A stretch of DNA of 64,000 bases, taken from assembly GCF_004000925.1 (NCBI RefSeq), contig NZ_BIME01000003.1:310001-374000 (forward strand). Direction: 5' to 3'. The position numbers were made by a program, and so were the translations under genes. Within the stretch, counting starts at the first letter, position 1. Every line of letters starts with the position of its first letter. The stretch is from Paenibacillus illinoisensis NBRC 15959. Its GTDB lineage: Bacteria > Bacillota > Bacilli > Paenibacillales > Paenibacillaceae. Of the stretch, positions 62,448-64,000 are shown piece after piece. Below the pieces are notes generated by a model. It was not told where the DNA came from, searched no databases, and saw nothing but the letters and a program-made list of their open reading frames with translations.

Positions 62448-64000
62448 TTAACCTCTGGGCAGAGGAATACGGAAACGAATTTGCGTTCCTTTGCCCACAT
62501 GGCTTTGAATATTCAATCCCTCGCCATATAAGGACATTAAACGCTGGTTGATATTTTGCAAGCCCACCCCTCCCGGTCCTTCCGTCCTTCCCGAATGAAC
62601 CTGGGCCAAACGCTCCGGAGGGATGCCCACCCCATTATCTTCAACCTGAACGATGATACGATCATCCTCTCTGGCAATTTTCAGAGTCACGGTTCCACCC
62701 GCAGCCCGCTCCATCACACCATGACGAATGGCATTTTCAACGAGTGGCTGAATGCTGAGAGGCGGAACATAGATCCGAACGTCCGGTTCCACTTCATAGT
62801 TGACCACCAGCCGCTCTTCAAACCGGGCCTGTTCCAGATGTACATAGGACTCCACCAGCTCAAGTTCCTTGGTCAGCGGTACCAGCTGATCCCGGTTCTG
62901 AAAGTCGAAGCTCCCACGCAGATAGTGACTCAGTTCGATCAATAAATCTGTAGCTTTGTCCGGGTTAACGGCACAAGTAGCGATAATGACATTAAGTGCG
63001 TTATATAAAAAGTGGGGCTTGATCTGTGCCTGCAAAAAAGCCATCTCTGTGCGAATGGCGCCTTGAACGGAGGCCCGCATTTCAATCAGGGTGCGGACCC
63101 TCGCACGAAGCTCCCCCGCATCCACCGGCTTGCTTAGGAAATCATTAGCACCAGCCTGGAAACCCAGCCTGATATCCTCAGGCAATCCACGCGCCGTCAG
63201 CATCAGGATCGGCAGTTCGGACAGGGAATTACGCTCACGCAGTTTGCGGCATAATTCAATTCCGGACATCTGCGGCATCATCCAATCGGTAATCACCAAG
63301 TCGATTCCCGGGTGTTGTTCTCGCATTTTCAATGCTGCAGCACCACTATCGGCAGAAATGACCCGGTATCGCTCTGTTGACAACAGATTGTACAATACCT
63401 GGAGATTTACCGGATCGTCATCCACAATCAGAATCGTATGCTCTGCTGCAGGGCCCTCTTCTGATTCATCGAGTTCTGTAGGAAGCCCTCCAGATGGATT
63501 AGCACGCTCGGCAGGCACGTAGCTCGCTGCAGTCGGTCTGGAAACCGTATGAAGCAGCGGCGTTTTGGCAACTGGCAGGGTGAAGTGAAAAATAGACCCC
63601 TGACCCGGTTCTGACTGGGCCCAGATCATGCCTCCGCCCAGCTCTACAAGTTTACGCGTAATACTGAGACCAAGCCCTGTCCCGCCGTTAATTCTTCCAC
63701 TTGTACCATTCTCCTGCTCATAGGACTGGAATATATCCTCCAGCTTCTCTGGAGCAATGCCAACCCCTGTATCCGCCACAGACATTCGAATTTGATCCCC
63801 CTGCACAATTGCATATAGCCGTATCTCGCCTTGCTGCGTGTACTTGTATGCATTGCCAATCAGATTATAGAGAATCTGCCGTAACCGATCCTCATCTGCT
63901 TCGACCAATGGCAGGGATGGAGGCCAGTCCTGTATTAACACAATAGGCTTATCCCCGAAGGTGAATCCCGAAACTTCAACCACGGTGCGGGCAACGGACT
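62448..64000 (-). CDS. Hybrid sensor kinase/response regulator, 5' end cut by window edge
   Basis: The frame is open to the right edge, so the N-terminal sensor is missing. The visible part has a first HATPase (QILYNLIGNAYKYTQQ, then GTGLGLSITRKLVELGG), a receiver domain (ILIVDDDPVNL, phospho-Asp in LVITDWMMPQMSG, SKPVDAGEL), a LytS-type His region (AFLQAQIKPHFLYNALNVI) and a second HATPase (PLVENAIRHGVME, GVGLQNINQRL). Such double-kinase hybrids usually carry a 7TM-DISM sensor in Paenibacillus. It is upstream of the BTAD regulator gene (126 bp gap). Confidence 0.9.
   Translation of the reverse strand, partial: SVARTVVEVSGFTFGDKPIVLIQDWPPSLPLVEADEDRLRQILYNLIGNAYKYTQQGEIRLYAIVQGDQIRMSVADTGVGIAPEKLEDIFQSYEQENGTSGRINGGTGLGLSITRKLVELGGGMIWAQSEPGQGSIFHFTLPVAKTPLLHTVSRPTAASYVPAERANPSGGLPTELDESEEGPAAEHTILIVDDDPVNLQVLYNLLSTERYRVISADSGAAALKMREQHPGIDLVITDWMMPQMSGIELCRKLRERNSLSELPILMLTARGLPEDIRLGFQAGANDFLSKPVDAGELRARVRTLIEMRASVQGAIRTEMAFLQAQIKPHFLYNALNVIIATCAVNPDKATDLLIELSHYLRGSFDFQNRDQLVPLTKELELVESYVHLEQARFEERLVVNYEVEPDVRIYVPPLSIQPLVENAIRHGVMERAAGGTVTLKIAREDDRIIVQVEDNGVGIPPERLAQVHSGRTEGPGGVGLQNINQRLMSLYGEGLNIQSHVGKGTQIRFRIPLPRG

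Noticed and set aside
1..64000. CRISPR arrays, tRNA/rRNA genes, insertion sequences, prophage
   Set aside because: No regular spacer-repeat pattern, no recognisable RNA gene and no transposase, integrase or phage structural gene was seen on either strand.

Overview
The window looks like chromosome of a Paenibacillus-type Firmicute. The evidence is AGGAGG-type ribosome binding sites on nearly every gene, frequent GTG/TTG starts, many carbohydrate ABC importers paired with YesM/YesN-like two-component systems, CsbD and PepSY proteins, and gene orders shared with Bacillus subtilis (yvaF-yvaE-yvaD, yjlC-ndh). I see no rRNA, tRNA, CRISPR array, integrase or transposase. Family assignments come from reading translated sequence without database searches.

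Layout. 1-10 kb: an M20 amidohydrolase cut by the left edge, a LysR regulator, the yvaFED regulator/efflux operon with a clear promoter and operator, a response regulator-kinase-lipoprotein operon, an AraC regulator and a MATE exporter. 10-20 kb: two complete sugar ABC importers, the first with its own kinase/response regulator pair. 20-30 kb: lspA, a heme-degrading-like protein, a nucleoside hydrolase, a four-gene ATP-grasp/DUF350/lipoprotein operon, an ABC-F ATPase preceded by an uncatalogued leader ORF and terminator, small unknown proteins, and a glycosyltransferase/kinase pair.

30-40 kb is a beta-mannan oligosaccharide utilization locus. On the minus strand lie a solute-binding protein, two permeases, a GH130 phosphorylase and a GH113 mannanase. 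Divergent from it lie a cellobiose 2-epimerase, a second GH130 phosphorylase (mannosylglucose type) and a LacI regulator that probably starts at CTG. The 220-bp divergent region has two near-consensus sigma-A promoters, each overlapped or followed by LacI-type operators. Imported manno-oligosaccharides would be trimmed by GH113, phosphorolysed by GH130, and mannobiose would be epimerised and phosphorolysed to mannose-1-phosphate and glucose.

40-64 kb: a secreted pectate lyase, a UPF0316 membrane protein, an amino-acid dehydrogenase, an ABC-2 exporter, two PepSY proteins beside an OmpR-type two-component system, yhfK, the yjlC-ndh respiratory operon, csbD with a sigma-B-like promoter, an epimerase divergent from a cupin gene across a strong inverted repeat, a VTT membrane protein, an HNH protein with a long basic low-complexity middle, a 51-residue Cys protein, an acyltransferase, a photolyase, a BTAD response regulator and a hybrid kinase cut by the right edge.

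The best candidates for something undescribed are the ABC-F leader/attenuator (26919-27134), the unknown first gene of the ATP-grasp operon (24233-24766), the HNH protein with its small partner (56405-58095), and an intergenic repeat present at 22 kb and 32 kb.
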